A stretch of 64,000 nucleotides of DNA from Gimesia algae (GCF_007746795.1 NZ_CP036343.1:4377357-4441356); one strand, 5' to 3'; numbered from the stretch's first letter, positions 8,683 through 18,880 are shown. Notes: generated by a model not told the origin, from the letters alone. Numbers and translations are program-made.

Positions 8683-10161
8683 ATGACAAATGAAACTTAT
8701 TCTGATCCTGCAGCTGTTCAACAAACTGTTATAGCACCTGTAACAGCCATGGAACAACCTGCGCGCTCCAGAAACGGTTCGCAGAGGAGGCGGCAACCTG
8801 TTCCGCTTTCGATTATGGGCGGTTCTTCGGCCCCCAAAAACGCTTATATCCTGTTTCTGCTGGTGAATGTTACCTTATTCCTGAGACCGGCAGAGCTGAT
8901 TCCCGCTCTAGCCAATCTGCCCATCTATGAAGTCTTGATCCTGTTATCATTTTTCTTATCCCTTGATCAAATCAAGCGAACAGTCAAACTACCGATGTTA
9001 AAACGGCAACCGATTACTCTGTGTGTCATCGGAGTCCTGGTCGCCGTTGCCATGTCACATGCTTCACACATGTATTTCTATGGCATCCACACATCAACCG
9101 TCATGTTCCTGAAAACGTTGATGTATTATCTGTTGTTGATTTGTATCATCGACTCCCCTCAGCGATTAAAAGGCCTTTTGAAAACGATTGCCATTTCATC
9201 GTCTGTCATGATCCTGCTGTGTGTGATTGATTATGTGGGAATTTTCGATTTTGAATTTATCAAACACGTCAGTGACCGCGATGGAGTTTCTGATGCAGGA
9301 GAAGTAATTCGTGTGTTCCGCATGCGAGGTACCGGGATCTTTCAGGATCCGAACGACCTGTCCGTATTGATCGTGACGACAGGCATCCTCTGCTGGTACT
9401 TTTTTAATGATCCTGCAGCAAACCCGCTGCGTTTTTTGTGGATCGTCAGCATGATCATTCTGGGAATCGGCTTGATCTATACCCGTTCCCGCGGAGGACT
9501 GTTGACACTCGGAATTGCCGGCATGGTTTTTGTTTTACCCAAGTATGGTAAAAAAGCAGCGATTGCCTGCGCTGTGGTTGGCATGGCCGGGGTAACCATT
9601 CTGGCTGGTCGACAGGGAAACATTGACCTGAATTCCGGTACCGGACATGACCGAATTCTATTGTGGCGGGAAGGCCTTTCGGCTCTCAAATCTCCGGACC
9701 TGCTGTTTGGTATCGGCGAAGGGCAGTATTCCGATCTGGCAGGATTGGCAGCCCATAACTCGTTCGTGCACGCTTTTACCGAACTGGGTCTGTTTGGAGG
9801 TACATTTTTCATCGGCTGCTTTTTCTTTGCTGCCCTGGGTTTGTATCGCCTGGCACAATTTCAAAGTAAGAGTCTCGGTAGACCCATTTTCCGTAGTCGG
9901 GAACTGGAACGGCTCTTACCCTATGTTTCGGCGATCCTGGCAGCCTGGTGTGGCGGGATGATGTCGTTATCGCGCTGCTATGTTGTTCCCACATACATGG
10001 TGGTCGGAGTTTGCGCAGCGTATCTCAATCTGGCAGGAGCCAGCCTGGCCAGGCCGACTCCACTGGTCTACTGGAATAAACAACATGTGATTTATCTGAT
10101 CGGAGTGAGCATGGGAATGCTCATTGCGTTCCTTATTTTTGTACGTATTTTTGCCCATTAA
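8683..10161 (+). CDS. O-antigen ligase/polymerase-like membrane protein (Wzy/WaaL superfamily)
   Basis: A 492-residue polytopic membrane protein with roughly ten or more hydrophobic segments and a large periplasmic loop with TGHDRILLWREGL and GEGQYSDLAGLAAHNSFVHAFTELGLFGG split across it. The R...W...H-N-x-x-x-x-x-x-E-x-G pattern is characteristic of the Wzy_C/O-antigen ligase family. It should polymerise or transfer lipid-linked oligosaccharide units at the outer face of the membrane. A GTG at 8659 would add eight residues; I prefer the ATG at 8683. It opens a rightward cluster that continues to 23.2 kb, and the flippase gene starts 36 bases after it. Confidence 0.8.
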   Translation: MTNETYSDPAAVQQTVIAPVTAMEQPARSRNGSQRRRQPVPLSIMGGSSAPKNAYILFLLVNVTLFLRPAELIPALANLPIYEVLILLSFFLSLDQIKRTVKLPMLKRQPITLCVIGVLVAVAMSHASHMYFYGIHTSTVMFLKTLMYYLLLICIIDSPQRLKGLLKTIAISSSVMILLCVIDYVGIFDFEFIKHVSDRDGVSDAGEVIRVFRMRGTGIFQDPNDLSVLIVTTGILCWYFFNDPAANPLRFLWIVSMIILGIGLIYTRSRGGLLTLGIAGMVFVLPKYGKKAAIACAVVGMAGVTILAGRQGNIDLNSGTGHDRILLWREGLSALKSPDLLFGIGEGQYSDLAGLAAHNSFVHAFTELGLFGGTFFIGCFFFAALGLYRLAQFQSKSLGRPIFRSRELERLLPYVSAILAAWCGGMMSLSRCYVVPTYMVVGVCAAYLNLAGASLARPTPLVYWNKQHVIYLIGVSMGMLIAFLIFVRIFAH

Positions 10162-10197
10162 TATTTCATGCAGTGGTAGTACACTGAAAGTAAAACG

Positions 10198-11706
10198 ATG
10201 AATCAACGTCGATCAGTCAAAACAAATTTATGTGCGACATGGCTCAGTCATGGAGTGAGTCTGGTAATCGGCGTATTCCTGATGCCTTACGTCCTGCATA
10301 TCCTCGGGGATGCACAGTACGGTAGCTGGATCTTTATCAATGCCATTGCCGGATATTCTGGTCTCCTCTACCTGGGGTTTGGTCAGACGATCAGCCGCTA
10401 CGTTGCACACTATCATGCCAGGCAGGACTGGGATCGTCTGAATCATGTATCCAATGTAATTTTTGTCATCTACCTGGGAATGGGCAGTCTGGCCTTATTA
10501 ACGGCAGGAATCATCGCCTGGCTGGCACCCCACTTAAGCGACTGGGGCACAATCTCCTTATACGAAATCAGGATGGTCATTCTGATTCTGGGACTGAATG
10601 TTTTTGTCGGCATGGCAGGCAGTGTGTTTGGTGGTATCCTGATGGGCATCCAACGGTTTGACATTGAGCGCGGCGTTAATCTGACCGGTGCTCTGCTGCG
10701 ACTGGCGCTGACATTGATGTTCCTGAAAGCGGAATGGGGGCTGCTGACCATTGCCCTGATTTTCTTCACAGTCACTATCGTTGAAAATATCGGTCAGTGT
10801 TATTTTGCATTCCGCCAGGTCAAGACGTTTCGCATTGGTCGTAAGTACCTGGACTGGAGCATCCTCAAAGAGTGTGGCTCATTCAGCGGCTTCGCATTTA
10901 TCGATGCCATTGCCTGGACACTGATTGAAGCAACCGATTCGATTCTGATCGGAATCTTTTTCAGTCCAGCCATGATCGTCCCCTACTACATCGCGCTGCG
11001 ACTCACTCAATTTATCAACATGCCAATTGCACAAATCGGAAAAGTCTTTATGCCTCGCGCAGGAGAACTACACGCCCATGGAGATCTTCGTGCATTGCAG
11101 AAACTGGTCCTGAATGGTGTTTCACTCTCCTTTCTGCTCGTCACCGGATTTTTTATCGGCGTCTGCTTCTATGGTACCACCCTGATCAATACCTGGATCG
11201 GAACGGGATACCCGGAAAGCCATGTCATTCTGATGATTTTACTGGGAGCCCGCATCGTTGCCTTACCGGTTACAACGTTCCGTTCGGTTCTGTACGGAAT
11301 GGGACATGTCAAAGTTCCTTCTCTGATTTATATCAGTGAAGCTGTAGCCAATCTGATCTTGTCGTTGATTCTGATCCAGTCACTGGGTCTCATCGGCGTC
11401 GCATTGGGAACGGCAATCCCGATTATTGTTGCAGAGCTGGGAATCACCCTGCCTTATGCGATGAAGAAACTGAATATCACTACCGGTCAACTGCTGCGAA
11501 CAGCGATTGCTCCCAGCCTGGCACCACTGCTGGTGCTGTTGGGCTATTCCTACTTCTTACCACACTTTTTTGAAATTCGTAATTCCTGGACCATTCTGGT
11601 GGGCGTTGCCGCCGGAGGGGGTGCCTTTCTGCTGGGCACCTGGCTGATCATTGAAAAAGGGACTTTGCTGCTACACCGCTCTGTTCCTGAATCGATTAAT
11701 TCTTAG
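10198..11706 (+). CDS. Wzx-like polysaccharide flippase (MOP superfamily)
   Basis: A 502-residue protein with about 12-14 membrane helices. The start, HGVSLVIGVFLMPYVLHILG, and the following GYSGLLYLGFGQTISRYVA are typical of the polysaccharide-transporter branch of the MOP superfamily. The internal stretch GMGHVKVPSLIYISEAVANL repeats the family's two-fold pattern. It should flip undecaprenyl-linked repeat units across the cytoplasmic membrane for the Wzy-like protein encoded just before it. Finding Wzx and Wzy together makes a Wzx/Wzy-dependent pathway the best reading. No Wza/Wzc export or chain-length genes and no priming transferase are visible in the window. Confidence 0.85.
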   Translation: MNQRRSVKTNLCATWLSHGVSLVIGVFLMPYVLHILGDAQYGSWIFINAIAGYSGLLYLGFGQTISRYVAHYHARQDWDRLNHVSNVIFVIYLGMGSLALLTAGIIAWLAPHLSDWGTISLYEIRMVILILGLNVFVGMAGSVFGGILMGIQRFDIERGVNLTGALLRLALTLMFLKAEWGLLTIALIFFTVTIVENIGQCYFAFRQVKTFRIGRKYLDWSILKECGSFSGFAFIDAIAWTLIEATDSILIGIFFSPAMIVPYYIALRLTQFINMPIAQIGKVFMPRAGELHAHGDLRALQKLVLNGVSLSFLLVTGFFIGVCFYGTTLINTWIGTGYPESHVILMILLGARIVALPVTTFRSVLYGMGHVKVPSLIYISEAVANLILSLILIQSLGLIGVALGTAIPIIVAELGITLPYAMKKLNITTGQLLRTAIAPSLAPLLVLLGYSYFLPHFFEIRNSWTILVGVAAGGGAFLLGTWLIIEKGTLLLHRSVPESINS

Positions 11707-11728
11707 TCCTTTAGATATTTAAAATACG

Positions 11729-12910
11729 ATGAGCATTAACATGACCACTATCAATTGCCCTGATCAAGAAATCAACCAGAATACTGAAGCTCGAACATCC
11801 GGCTCCGATACGCTGACTCTGCATATACGTGACAAAGACCAGACACAGGACTGCCTGCAAATCTGGCAAACCCTGGAAGCACAATTTGACGCCGTTCCAC
11901 TGATGTGTTCCTCAGTCTGGACAGAAACCTGGATCGAACAGTATGGCGATCTGCAACCCTATTCTTTTGTGATTGCCTCTCGGAATAACACTCCCTGTGG
12001 TATCTGCCTCTTAACTGAGGGTGTCGAACAGTTTGATGGTCCGCTTCCCATTCAGACCCTGCACCTGGGAACTGCTGGAGAACCAGCAGCAGACAGTGTC
12101 TGTGTGGAATACAACTCGCTATTAATTCAACCCGCCGACCAGTCAGCATTCATGAATGCACTGGTTGAACTGCTTTCCGATAACCAGACATGGGATTCCC
12201 TGTACTTTGATGGCTTCGCCAGTGCCGAGCTCGAAGAATGGGACCTCTCAATTCCGGAAACATCAGTCCGAAAAATTGAAAGTCGCTATTTCGATCTGGA
12301 ATTGATTCGTGAAGAAAAACGGGATGTAATTTCCGGTTTTGGCTATTCCACCCGGAAAAACTTACGCAAGAACATGAAGACATACGGAAACCTGACAACG
12401 GAATGGGCAGAAACCATTGAACAGGCAGAATCCATTTTCGCAGACCTGGTCTGTTTGCATCAGACCCGCTGGCAGAAAGAAGGTCAACCCGGCTCCTATG
12501 CCAGTGAACGATTTACCCGCTTTCATCAAGCGCTGATCCAGAAAATGATTCCCACCGGTCAGATGGGACTGTTTCGCGTCAAGATTGAAGACGAAGTCAT
12601 TGGTTGTGTCCAGGTCCTGATCGATCGGAATCGTGTGCTCTGTTACCAGGGTGGTTCTGCTGAATATCGCGGTAAACTCAGTCCGGGAGTAATCACAGAT
12701 TACCTGTGTATCGAAGAATGCTTCCAGCGCGGATTTGATGCCTATGATTTTCTCGCAGGCAACAGTCACCACAAACAGAAAATGAGTACGCACCACAGTT
12801 ACCTGACCTGGGCTCACATCCAGCGTCCCCGCTGGAAGTTTACTGCACTCAATGCATTAAGAAAAATCAAACATACCATGAACCTGATTCGCAAATCAGA
12901 TCAGGAATAA
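11729..12910 (+). CDS. GNAT acyltransferase, CelD/BioF2-like (FemAB-type fold)
   Basis: A 393-residue soluble protein. The N-terminal half (residues about 55-180) is the first acyltransferase-like lobe (SVWTETWIEQYG). The C-terminal half contains GYSTRKNLRKNMK, the internal LHQTRWQKEGQPGSY and LCIEECFQRGFDAYDFLAGN, typical of the Acetyltransf_6 (CelD) family. Such proteins sit in exopolysaccharide clusters and probably transfer an acyl group to a sugar or lipid precursor; the substrate is unknown. An internal ATG at 11741 could be the true start. A related gene lies at 14088-15347. Confidence 0.75.
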   Translation: MSINMTTINCPDQEINQNTEARTSGSDTLTLHIRDKDQTQDCLQIWQTLEAQFDAVPLMCSSVWTETWIEQYGDLQPYSFVIASRNNTPCGICLLTEGVEQFDGPLPIQTLHLGTAGEPAADSVCVEYNSLLIQPADQSAFMNALVELLSDNQTWDSLYFDGFASAELEEWDLSIPETSVRKIESRYFDLELIREEKRDVISGFGYSTRKNLRKNMKTYGNLTTEWAETIEQAESIFADLVCLHQTRWQKEGQPGSYASERFTRFHQALIQKMIPTGQMGLFRVKIEDEVIGCVQVLIDRNRVLCYQGGSAEYRGKLSPGVITDYLCIEECFQRGFDAYDFLAGNSHHKQKMSTHHSYLTWAHIQRPRWKFTALNALRKIKHTMNLIRKSDQE

Positions 12911-12930
12911 TTTGACTCAATGGATAGAAC

Positions 12931-14103
12931 ATGATGAGTACAATCGAAGCCATTAATACAGTCGACATTGCAAACCGGGATGTGCCTTCAGGTAAACGGT
13001 TGCGCGTCTGCCACTTAAGCCTGACGCTGTGCACGGGAGGTCTGGAACGCCTGCTGGTCGATTTTGCCCGCTATCATAATCGAGACCAGTTTGAACTGGA
13101 GTTTATTGCGCTGGGAGAAACAGGAACCCCGGCGGAAGAAATTCAACAGATGGGATGTCCGGTCATACAGTTTCCTCTGACAGCGCGAGGTAAACTCGAT
13201 AAGATCAGGCAGTTATCTGACTTCCTGAACCAGAGGGACTACGATCTGTTGCATACACACAATGCCTACCCCCACTTTTATGGCAGCCTGGCCGCTTATC
13301 GTTCCCGGATTCCCGTAACGATTCAAACTCGCCACGGCAGACGTTTTGGAGAGACTTTCAGTGAACGGATGCAATTTGCCATTGCCAGTCGATTTGCTGA
13401 CCGCGTTGTCTCCGTCTCAGACGACACCAGTTTGCGCTGTAAGAAAATCGGCTGGCTGAATGACAAAAAAGTGACTCGCATCTGGAATGGCATTGATGTC
13501 GACCGGTTTGTCTTTACCGGCCCTGCTGAAAAACTGACCGCGATTACCGTTTCTCGACTCTCACCCGAGAAAGATCTCGCGACCATGCTACACGCAGTTC
13601 ACCAGGTAGTACAGGAGATTCCCGAATTTCGACTCCTCATCGTAGGAGACGGCCCCGAACGAGCCAGACTCCAAAGGATCACCGCTGATTTGAAACTGGA
13701 ATCACAGGTTCAATTTCTGGGAGAGCGCAGCGATGTTCCTCAATTGCTCAGCCAGGCAGGATTTTATGTTTCCTCGTCTCTGACGGAAGGTATTTCTCTC
13801 ACTCTATTGGAAGCCATGTCAGTTGGCTTGCCAATCGTTGCTACTCATGTTGGTGGAAATCCTGAAATAGTACAACAACCGACAACGGGATTACTGGTTC
13901 CGTCTGCAGATCCTGTATCTCTGGCATCGGCTATGATTCAGATGTGCCAGAACCAAAGTCAGTGGACAGAAACCGGCCAACAGGCACGCAAACGAGTTGA
14001 ACAGCATTTCAATATCCGCACCATGATCAAGGATTACGAAAGCCTGTATCTCGATATTTTAAACACTTCTGTAAAAGGTCAATCGCCATGCAGACAAATC
14101 TGA
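12931..14103 (+). CDS. Glycosyltransferase, GT4 family
   Basis: A 390-residue GT-B protein. The N-terminal acceptor domain carries the loop TGGLERLLVDFARYHN (residues about 38-53). The C-terminal donor domain has VSRLSPEKDLATML, GDGPERARL, and the EGISLTLLEAMSVGLPIVA segment with the E-x7-E motif that binds the nucleotide sugar. It retains configuration and adds one sugar to a lipid-linked chain in the cytoplasm; donor and linkage are unknown. Two consecutive ATG codons start it. The last 16 bases overlap the next gene, which implies translational coupling. Confidence 0.88.
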   Translation: MMSTIEAINTVDIANRDVPSGKRLRVCHLSLTLCTGGLERLLVDFARYHNRDQFELEFIALGETGTPAEEIQQMGCPVIQFPLTARGKLDKIRQLSDFLNQRDYDLLHTHNAYPHFYGSLAAYRSRIPVTIQTRHGRRFGETFSERMQFAIASRFADRVVSVSDDTSLRCKKIGWLNDKKVTRIWNGIDVDRFVFTGPAEKLTAITVSRLSPEKDLATMLHAVHQVVQEIPEFRLLIVGDGPERARLQRITADLKLESQVQFLGERSDVPQLLSQAGFYVSSSLTEGISLTLLEAMSVGLPIVATHVGGNPEIVQQPTTGLLVPSADPVSLASAMIQMCQNQSQWTETGQQARKRVEQHFNIRTMIKDYESLYLDILNTSVKGQSPCRQI

Positions 14104-15347
14104 TACAGAAACAACATGAAGCATGCTGGACCATCAAAGAAGATCAGGACGACACTGGTTTTCAATCCCTGCAGGTTGACTTCTACACCTTGGATCCCGG
14201 TCATTTCCACTCACTATCTGTACTGTATCAGAGTTGGGTGGAACTGTTTCAAAAAGATCCTCATTCCGAACTCAATCAGCATCCCGATCATGTGCTCCGT
14301 ATCTCTCCCCTGCTGCAGAATGAGCATACATCTAAGAGCGGTCACTTCATGCTATGTCGTAAAGGTAATCAATCTGTTGCAGCAGCGGTCCTGCTTCCCA
14401 AATCTTTAAGTACAAAAATACTGCGTGGAATCGGTCCCCCCCGACAGATAGGCGGATACATCCTGTCCGGCCAGAGATTTCTGATGTCAGAAGACTATCA
14501 GCATGACCAGGCATTCCATAAATTCCTGCTGGAAGCAACGATCTCTTTCTGTAGCGAAAACGCAGTCAGATTTTTATTACTGGAAGATATTCTGATCGAT
14601 GATCCTCTAAATCAATCACTGAAACATCTTTCTGATCATTGTTTAGCCTATTCCCATACCGGTTTTCAGCCGCGAAGTCTGATTCAGTTTCCAGAGAATC
14701 CGATTGAGTATTGGAACAAGTTTCGTTCCAAATCGCGCCGAAAACATCGCAAATTATTACGCGATAATTCTGAGCTGCAACTGGTCCGCGTGACGCGTCC
14801 TGATCAGGTCGCGGAGTTTCTCGAATCAGCACACCAGATCTCTCTGAATACCTGGCAAACACAACGTCTGGGATTGCGAATTAAAAACGACGACAAAGAG
14901 CTGGAAGAAATGATGTTCCTGGCTTTGAATGGCTCATTACGTTCGTATCTCATCCTGGATAAAAACAAACCGATTGCGTTCAAGATAGGCAGCCAGCATC
15001 GAGGTGTTTACCACGATTTGGAATTTGGTTTCGATCTGGATTATGCCAGCATTTCCCCCGGAGAAACCTTGCTGTTACTGATCCTGGAAGACCTGATTGA
15101 ATCCGACACACCCCGTACTTTTGATTTTGGAACTGGTGATGCGGAGTACAAACAACGCTACAGTTCCGAAATGACGCAAAGTCGATCGGTACTCCTGTTT
15201 CCTTCTTCGTTGAGGAATAAATGCTTACTCCGTTATCTGAAATCATCCTGCTGGATTGACCAGTTTTCCAGAAAGGTCCTTAAATCTTCCGGCGTCTATA
15301 CCGCATTGCGTCAGTTATCACGGTATCGGAAGCTGGGCAGTCGCTAA
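14088..15347 (+). CDS. GNAT acyltransferase, CelD/BioF2-like
   Basis: A 419-residue protein with the two-lobed FemAB-like arrangement. The clearest landmark is KFRSKSRRKHRKLLRDNSEL (residues about 208-227), the basic segment found before the second acyltransferase lobe. It is followed by a lobe that ends in TPRTFDFGTGDAEYKQRYSS, where the family has a D-F-x-x-G-D-x-x-Y-K pattern. The start overlaps the GT4 gene by 16 bases and has AAAGG upstream. It is probably a sugar- or lipid-directed acyltransferase of the same pathway; the donor could be acyl-CoA or aminoacyl-tRNA, which the sequence does not decide. Confidence 0.75.
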   Translation: MQTNLIQKQHEACWTIKEDQDDTGFQSLQVDFYTLDPGHFHSLSVLYQSWVELFQKDPHSELNQHPDHVLRISPLLQNEHTSKSGHFMLCRKGNQSVAAAVLLPKSLSTKILRGIGPPRQIGGYILSGQRFLMSEDYQHDQAFHKFLLEATISFCSENAVRFLLLEDILIDDPLNQSLKHLSDHCLAYSHTGFQPRSLIQFPENPIEYWNKFRSKSRRKHRKLLRDNSELQLVRVTRPDQVAEFLESAHQISLNTWQTQRLGLRIKNDDKELEEMMFLALNGSLRSYLILDKNKPIAFKIGSQHRGVYHDLEFGFDLDYASISPGETLLLLILEDLIESDTPRTFDFGTGDAEYKQRYSSEMTQSRSVLLFPSSLRNKCLLRYLKSSCWIDQFSRKVLKSSGVYTALRQLSRYRKLGSR

Positions 15348-15395
15348 CGAATGATCAAAACAACACGAGTAACATCTACTGAAGTCAGGCCTGCC

Positions 15396-16646
15396 ATGAA
15401 AATTTTATTCCTTTCTAATGTGTTTCCTAACCCGTTACATCCCGGGAAAGGTACGTTCAACCGCTCCATGATTGAATCGCTCTCCCAATTACATCGCGTA
15501 CATGTCATCACACCGGTCTCCTGGATTGATGAAGCTTCGCATGTCATCAAAAACAGAAAGCGGATGGATCGAAAGTGGATGCCCTTTGAAAATACTGGCC
15601 AACTCAGTATGGAGTATCCGCGGTTCTACTATCCGCCGAAGATACTGCACCAGCATTATGGACAGTTTTTGTCATGGTCTCTGCACCAGAGTCTGCAGCG
15701 AACCATCTCGAGTTTTCAACCTGACATTATCTTGTCTTACTGGTTACACCCTGATGGTGAAGTTGCTGTCAAAGCAGCACGTGAGCATGGTATTCCCGTC
15801 GTTGTCATGACCGGAGGCAGTGACGTGCTGCTGCTCACACAAAATCGGAACAGAAAACGTGCCATTCAAAACGTGCTTCAGCAGGCAGATGGTGTGATCA
15901 CCGTCAGCAAAGACATCGTGAATGCGGTCTTAAATCTACAGGTTCATCCGGAGAAAATCCATACAGTCTACCGTGGCGTTGATTGGGAACTGTTCAGTCC
16001 CGGCGATCAACGGACCGCTCGTGAGCGTCTGGGACTCCCCCTGGACCGAAAAATCATTGTCAGTGTCGGACGCCTGGAACCGGTTAAAGGACACTCGGTA
16101 CTTCTGAATGCCTGTGAGAAAATAAGTAAAGTGGGCACTCAATTTACGTGCTATGTTTTAGGTAATGGTTCTCTGGAATCAGCATTATTACAAAAAATAG
16201 AACAAAAGGGATTAAGGAAGTTCTTCCAGTTAAAGGGATCACAACAGCAACACCGACTGGTGGACTGGTACCGTGCAGCCGATATCATCGCCTTACCCAG
16301 TCTCTCAGAAGGGATTCCCAACGTACTCCTGGAATCGATTTCCTGCGGTAAACCGTTTGTAGCCAGCCGTGTGGGTGGAATTCCCGAGATCGCAGACCCT
16401 GACTGTGATCGACTGGTGACTGCTGATAATTCGAGTGAACTGGCTGTGGTGCTTTCGGAAATGATGGAATCTACGGCTCTGCCTGAAAGTCGGGATTTTA
16501 AACCTGTGTCATGGCATGAATCGTCATTACAGATCAGCCAGATTTTGTCTGACTGCAGTACACGTTACACAGCTGGCCTGACCGGACTGCAGAAAACACG
16601 ATCGTCTTATCAGCGTAAAGACAAAAAAACAAAACAACAGATCTGA
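15396..16646 (+). CDS. Glycosyltransferase, GT4 family
   Basis: About 416 residues. MKILFLSNVFPNPLHPGKGT at the N-terminus is the nucleotide-fold strand and glycine loop of GT4 enzymes. The donor half has VSVGRLEPVKGHSVLL, VLGNGSLESAL, and EGIPNVLLESISCGKPFVA with the E-x7-E motif. I chose the ATG at 15396 (AGG six bases upstream) over the in-frame ATG at 15351, because residues before it do not resemble the family. It acts in the cytoplasm on the growing repeat unit; sugar specificity is unknown. Confidence 0.88.
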   Translation: MKILFLSNVFPNPLHPGKGTFNRSMIESLSQLHRVHVITPVSWIDEASHVIKNRKRMDRKWMPFENTGQLSMEYPRFYYPPKILHQHYGQFLSWSLHQSLQRTISSFQPDIILSYWLHPDGEVAVKAAREHGIPVVVMTGGSDVLLLTQNRNRKRAIQNVLQQADGVITVSKDIVNAVLNLQVHPEKIHTVYRGVDWELFSPGDQRTARERLGLPLDRKIIVSVGRLEPVKGHSVLLNACEKISKVGTQFTCYVLGNGSLESALLQKIEQKGLRKFFQLKGSQQQHRLVDWYRAADIIALPSLSEGIPNVLLESISCGKPFVASRVGGIPEIADPDCDRLVTADNSSELAVVLSEMMESTALPESRDFKPVSWHESSLQISQILSDCSTRYTAGLTGLQKTRSSYQRKDKKTKQQI

Positions 16647-16656
16647 AAAAGCCGCC

Positions 16657-17394
16657 ATGAATGTTATTCGTCAGTTCGTCAAGAATACAATACCTGCAGT
16701 GATCCCGCGGAAACTGTATATAGTTCACGGCGATGTCAATCAATGTGATTCGGCCCCTGACGCCAACTGCGGCAATACACACAGTAAACCACTCATCAAT
16801 ATTGCCTTCACTTTCGATGATGGTCCTCACCTGGAAATCACCCCTCAACTGCTGGACGTCCTGCAAAAACATGAGCAACAAGCCACGTTTTTTGTCATCG
16901 GGGAGAAGGCTCGGAAATATCCTCAACTGATTGAACGGATCGTCTCAGAAGGACATGAGCTCGGCAATCATACGTTAACTCATTCTGAGCCGGCACAGAC
17001 ATCCACACGAGACTTTCTTGATGAAATTCAGCAGACTGATCAGATCCTGGAGCAGATCACCGGCAGGAAAGCGAATCTGGTTCGTCCGCCGAAAGGCAAA
17101 CTGAATCTCGGCAAACTACTGGGACTCTGGCGTCAACGACGTACGGTGGTCCTCTGGGATACCGACCCCCGTGATTATTTAATGAGCGACAACTCTGAAA
17201 TCATTAGCTGGTGTCAGAACTACCAGCCCGTTTCTGGAAATTTCTGCCTGATGCATGACAACCACCCTTACGCAATTGAAGCGGTCCGGCAGCTCTCAGA
17301 ATGCCAGCACACCCGTATTCAGTCGCTGGCAGTCAGCCACTGGCTTGAAAAAAAAACACAGCACTCAACGCGAACAAAGCAGGCTTGCGCCTGA
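16657..17394 (+). CDS. Polysaccharide deacetylase (CE4, NodB homology domain)
   Basis: A 245-residue protein with the CE4 motifs in order: motif 1 TFDDGPH (catalytic base and metal Asp), motif 2 GNHTLTHSEP (H-x3-H metal ligands), motif 3 RPPKGK and motif 4 VLWDTDPRDY, with a late LMHDNHP. All residues needed for metal-dependent N- or O-deacetylation are present. No clear signal peptide is visible, so it may act on a lipid-linked intermediate on the cytoplasmic side. It lies 10 bases after the GT4 gene. Confidence 0.88.
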   Translation: MNVIRQFVKNTIPAVIPRKLYIVHGDVNQCDSAPDANCGNTHSKPLINIAFTFDDGPHLEITPQLLDVLQKHEQQATFFVIGEKARKYPQLIERIVSEGHELGNHTLTHSEPAQTSTRDFLDEIQQTDQILEQITGRKANLVRPPKGKLNLGKLLGLWRQRRTVVLWDTDPRDYLMSDNSEIISWCQNYQPVSGNFCLMHDNHPYAIEAVRQLSECQHTRIQSLAVSHWLEKKTQHSTRTKQACA

Positions 17395-17422
17395 GATAGA
17401 ATATTGAAAGAACAACAACACC

Positions 17423-18832
17423 ATGTCCACAATTATCACTCGGCCGACCGACACTTCTGATTCCCGGGATAATACATTTCCGGAAGGATCACGAAAACGG
17501 CTGCTGCTCGTCAGCTATCATTTTCCACCGGTCGGTGGAGCCGGCGTACAACGTCCGGTAAAATTCGTTAAATATCTGCGCAAATTCGGCTGGGATGTGA
17601 GTGTGCTGATGGCAGCCAATCCCTCTGTCCCCGTATTTGACAACAGCCTGCTGGTCGATATTCCGGAAGAGACGAATCTGGTCAAAGCCCGGACCTGGGA
17701 ACCGGATTATTCTCTTAAAAAGAATATGGCCAATAAAAATCAGAATACTCAATCAACCAGTCTACTGTCTCCTGTGAAGTCGGCCTGCCGCAAGATTGCC
17801 CGGTCAGGTGCCGGGCTGTTACTCCAGCCCGATTCTCAAATCCTGTGGTATCCCAATGCACTCAAAGCGGGAAAAATACTGCTGAAAGAAATGCATCACG
17901 ATGCCATTCTCGCAACTGCCCCCCCCTACTCTAATCTGATTCTTGCCAGCAAACTGAAACGAATCACAGGGCTGCCGTTAGCCGTAGATTTCAGGGACGA
18001 ATGGGACCTGAGCAGCAAGTACCTGGAAAATCATCAGCAGGACCGCATTTCGCATCTGATCCAGACCCCTTTACAGAAATCGGTCATGAAACACGCTGAT
18101 GCCATCGTCGCCACGACCAAAGCCAGCACCCAAAGACTTCTCGACCGCGCACACCATTTTGGTACAGACGCCATTGGCAAATGCATCTACAACGGCTTCG
18201 ATATGGATGACTTTGATCACCTGGATGAACCTCTGCGAAAACCGCATTCCCGTACTGCACAGAAGCGATTTCGAATCGTCTATACGGGTACACTTTGGAA
18301 TCTGACAACAGTCGAACCACTGATTCATGCAATTGAAGCCGTCCATCAAGTACAGCCTGAGATCCTTGAAAATCTGGAACTGCAGTTCATAGGCAGAAAA
18401 ACGCCAGAACAACAGGCTCTATTGGAGCGAATCAAACAGACAGCCTGCACCTTAATTACGGAAGATTACTGTGCGCATCACGAAGCGTTGAAAAAAATGG
18501 CAAATGCAGACGCCCTCTGTTTGCTGCTGAGCGATGTCGAAGGAGCCCACCGTGTCGTTCCAGCTAAACTGTTTGAGTATCTGGCGATAAAACGGGAAAT
18601 CCTGTCGATTACCCCTTCTGGTGAGACAGCAGATATCCTTGGCAGTTTCTGGCCCGCATCCAATTTTCGTGCAGACAATATTCCCGGGATGGCAACCTGG
18701 TTAACAGAACGACTCACAGAAACACATGATGCCTGTATCTCCCAGCCGGAACAGGTCGTTCAGTTCAAGCGGGAATATCAGGCAGGACAACTGGCAGATC
18801 TGTTGAACCAACTGGTGAACAGCACAGTCTGA
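17423..18832 (+). CDS. Glycosyltransferase, GT4-like
   Basis: A 469-residue GT-B protein. Near residue 30 it has LVSYHFPPVGGAGVQRPVK, a common N-terminal signature of GT4 enzymes in capsule and exopolysaccharide loci. AVDFRDEWDL and FRIVYTGTLWNLT mark the domain interface. The donor-site region (LCLLLSDVEGAHRVVPAKLF) is less canonical than in the two neighbouring GT4 enzymes, but keeps the E...P-x-K-x-F-E-Y ending. It is probably a cytoplasmic sugar transferase in repeat-unit assembly. Confidence 0.82.
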   Translation: MSTIITRPTDTSDSRDNTFPEGSRKRLLLVSYHFPPVGGAGVQRPVKFVKYLRKFGWDVSVLMAANPSVPVFDNSLLVDIPEETNLVKARTWEPDYSLKKNMANKNQNTQSTSLLSPVKSACRKIARSGAGLLLQPDSQILWYPNALKAGKILLKEMHHDAILATAPPYSNLILASKLKRITGLPLAVDFRDEWDLSSKYLENHQQDRISHLIQTPLQKSVMKHADAIVATTKASTQRLLDRAHHFGTDAIGKCIYNGFDMDDFDHLDEPLRKPHSRTAQKRFRIVYTGTLWNLTTVEPLIHAIEAVHQVQPEILENLELQFIGRKTPEQQALLERIKQTACTLITEDYCAHHEALKKMANADALCLLLSDVEGAHRVVPAKLFEYLAIKREILSITPSGETADILGSFWPASNFRADNIPGMATWLTERLTETHDACISQPEQVVQFKREYQAGQLADLLNQLVNSTV

Positions 18833-18880
18833 TCGATTAGGTATCGTATCTCAATACAATAAATACGAAGTGAGCAGAAT

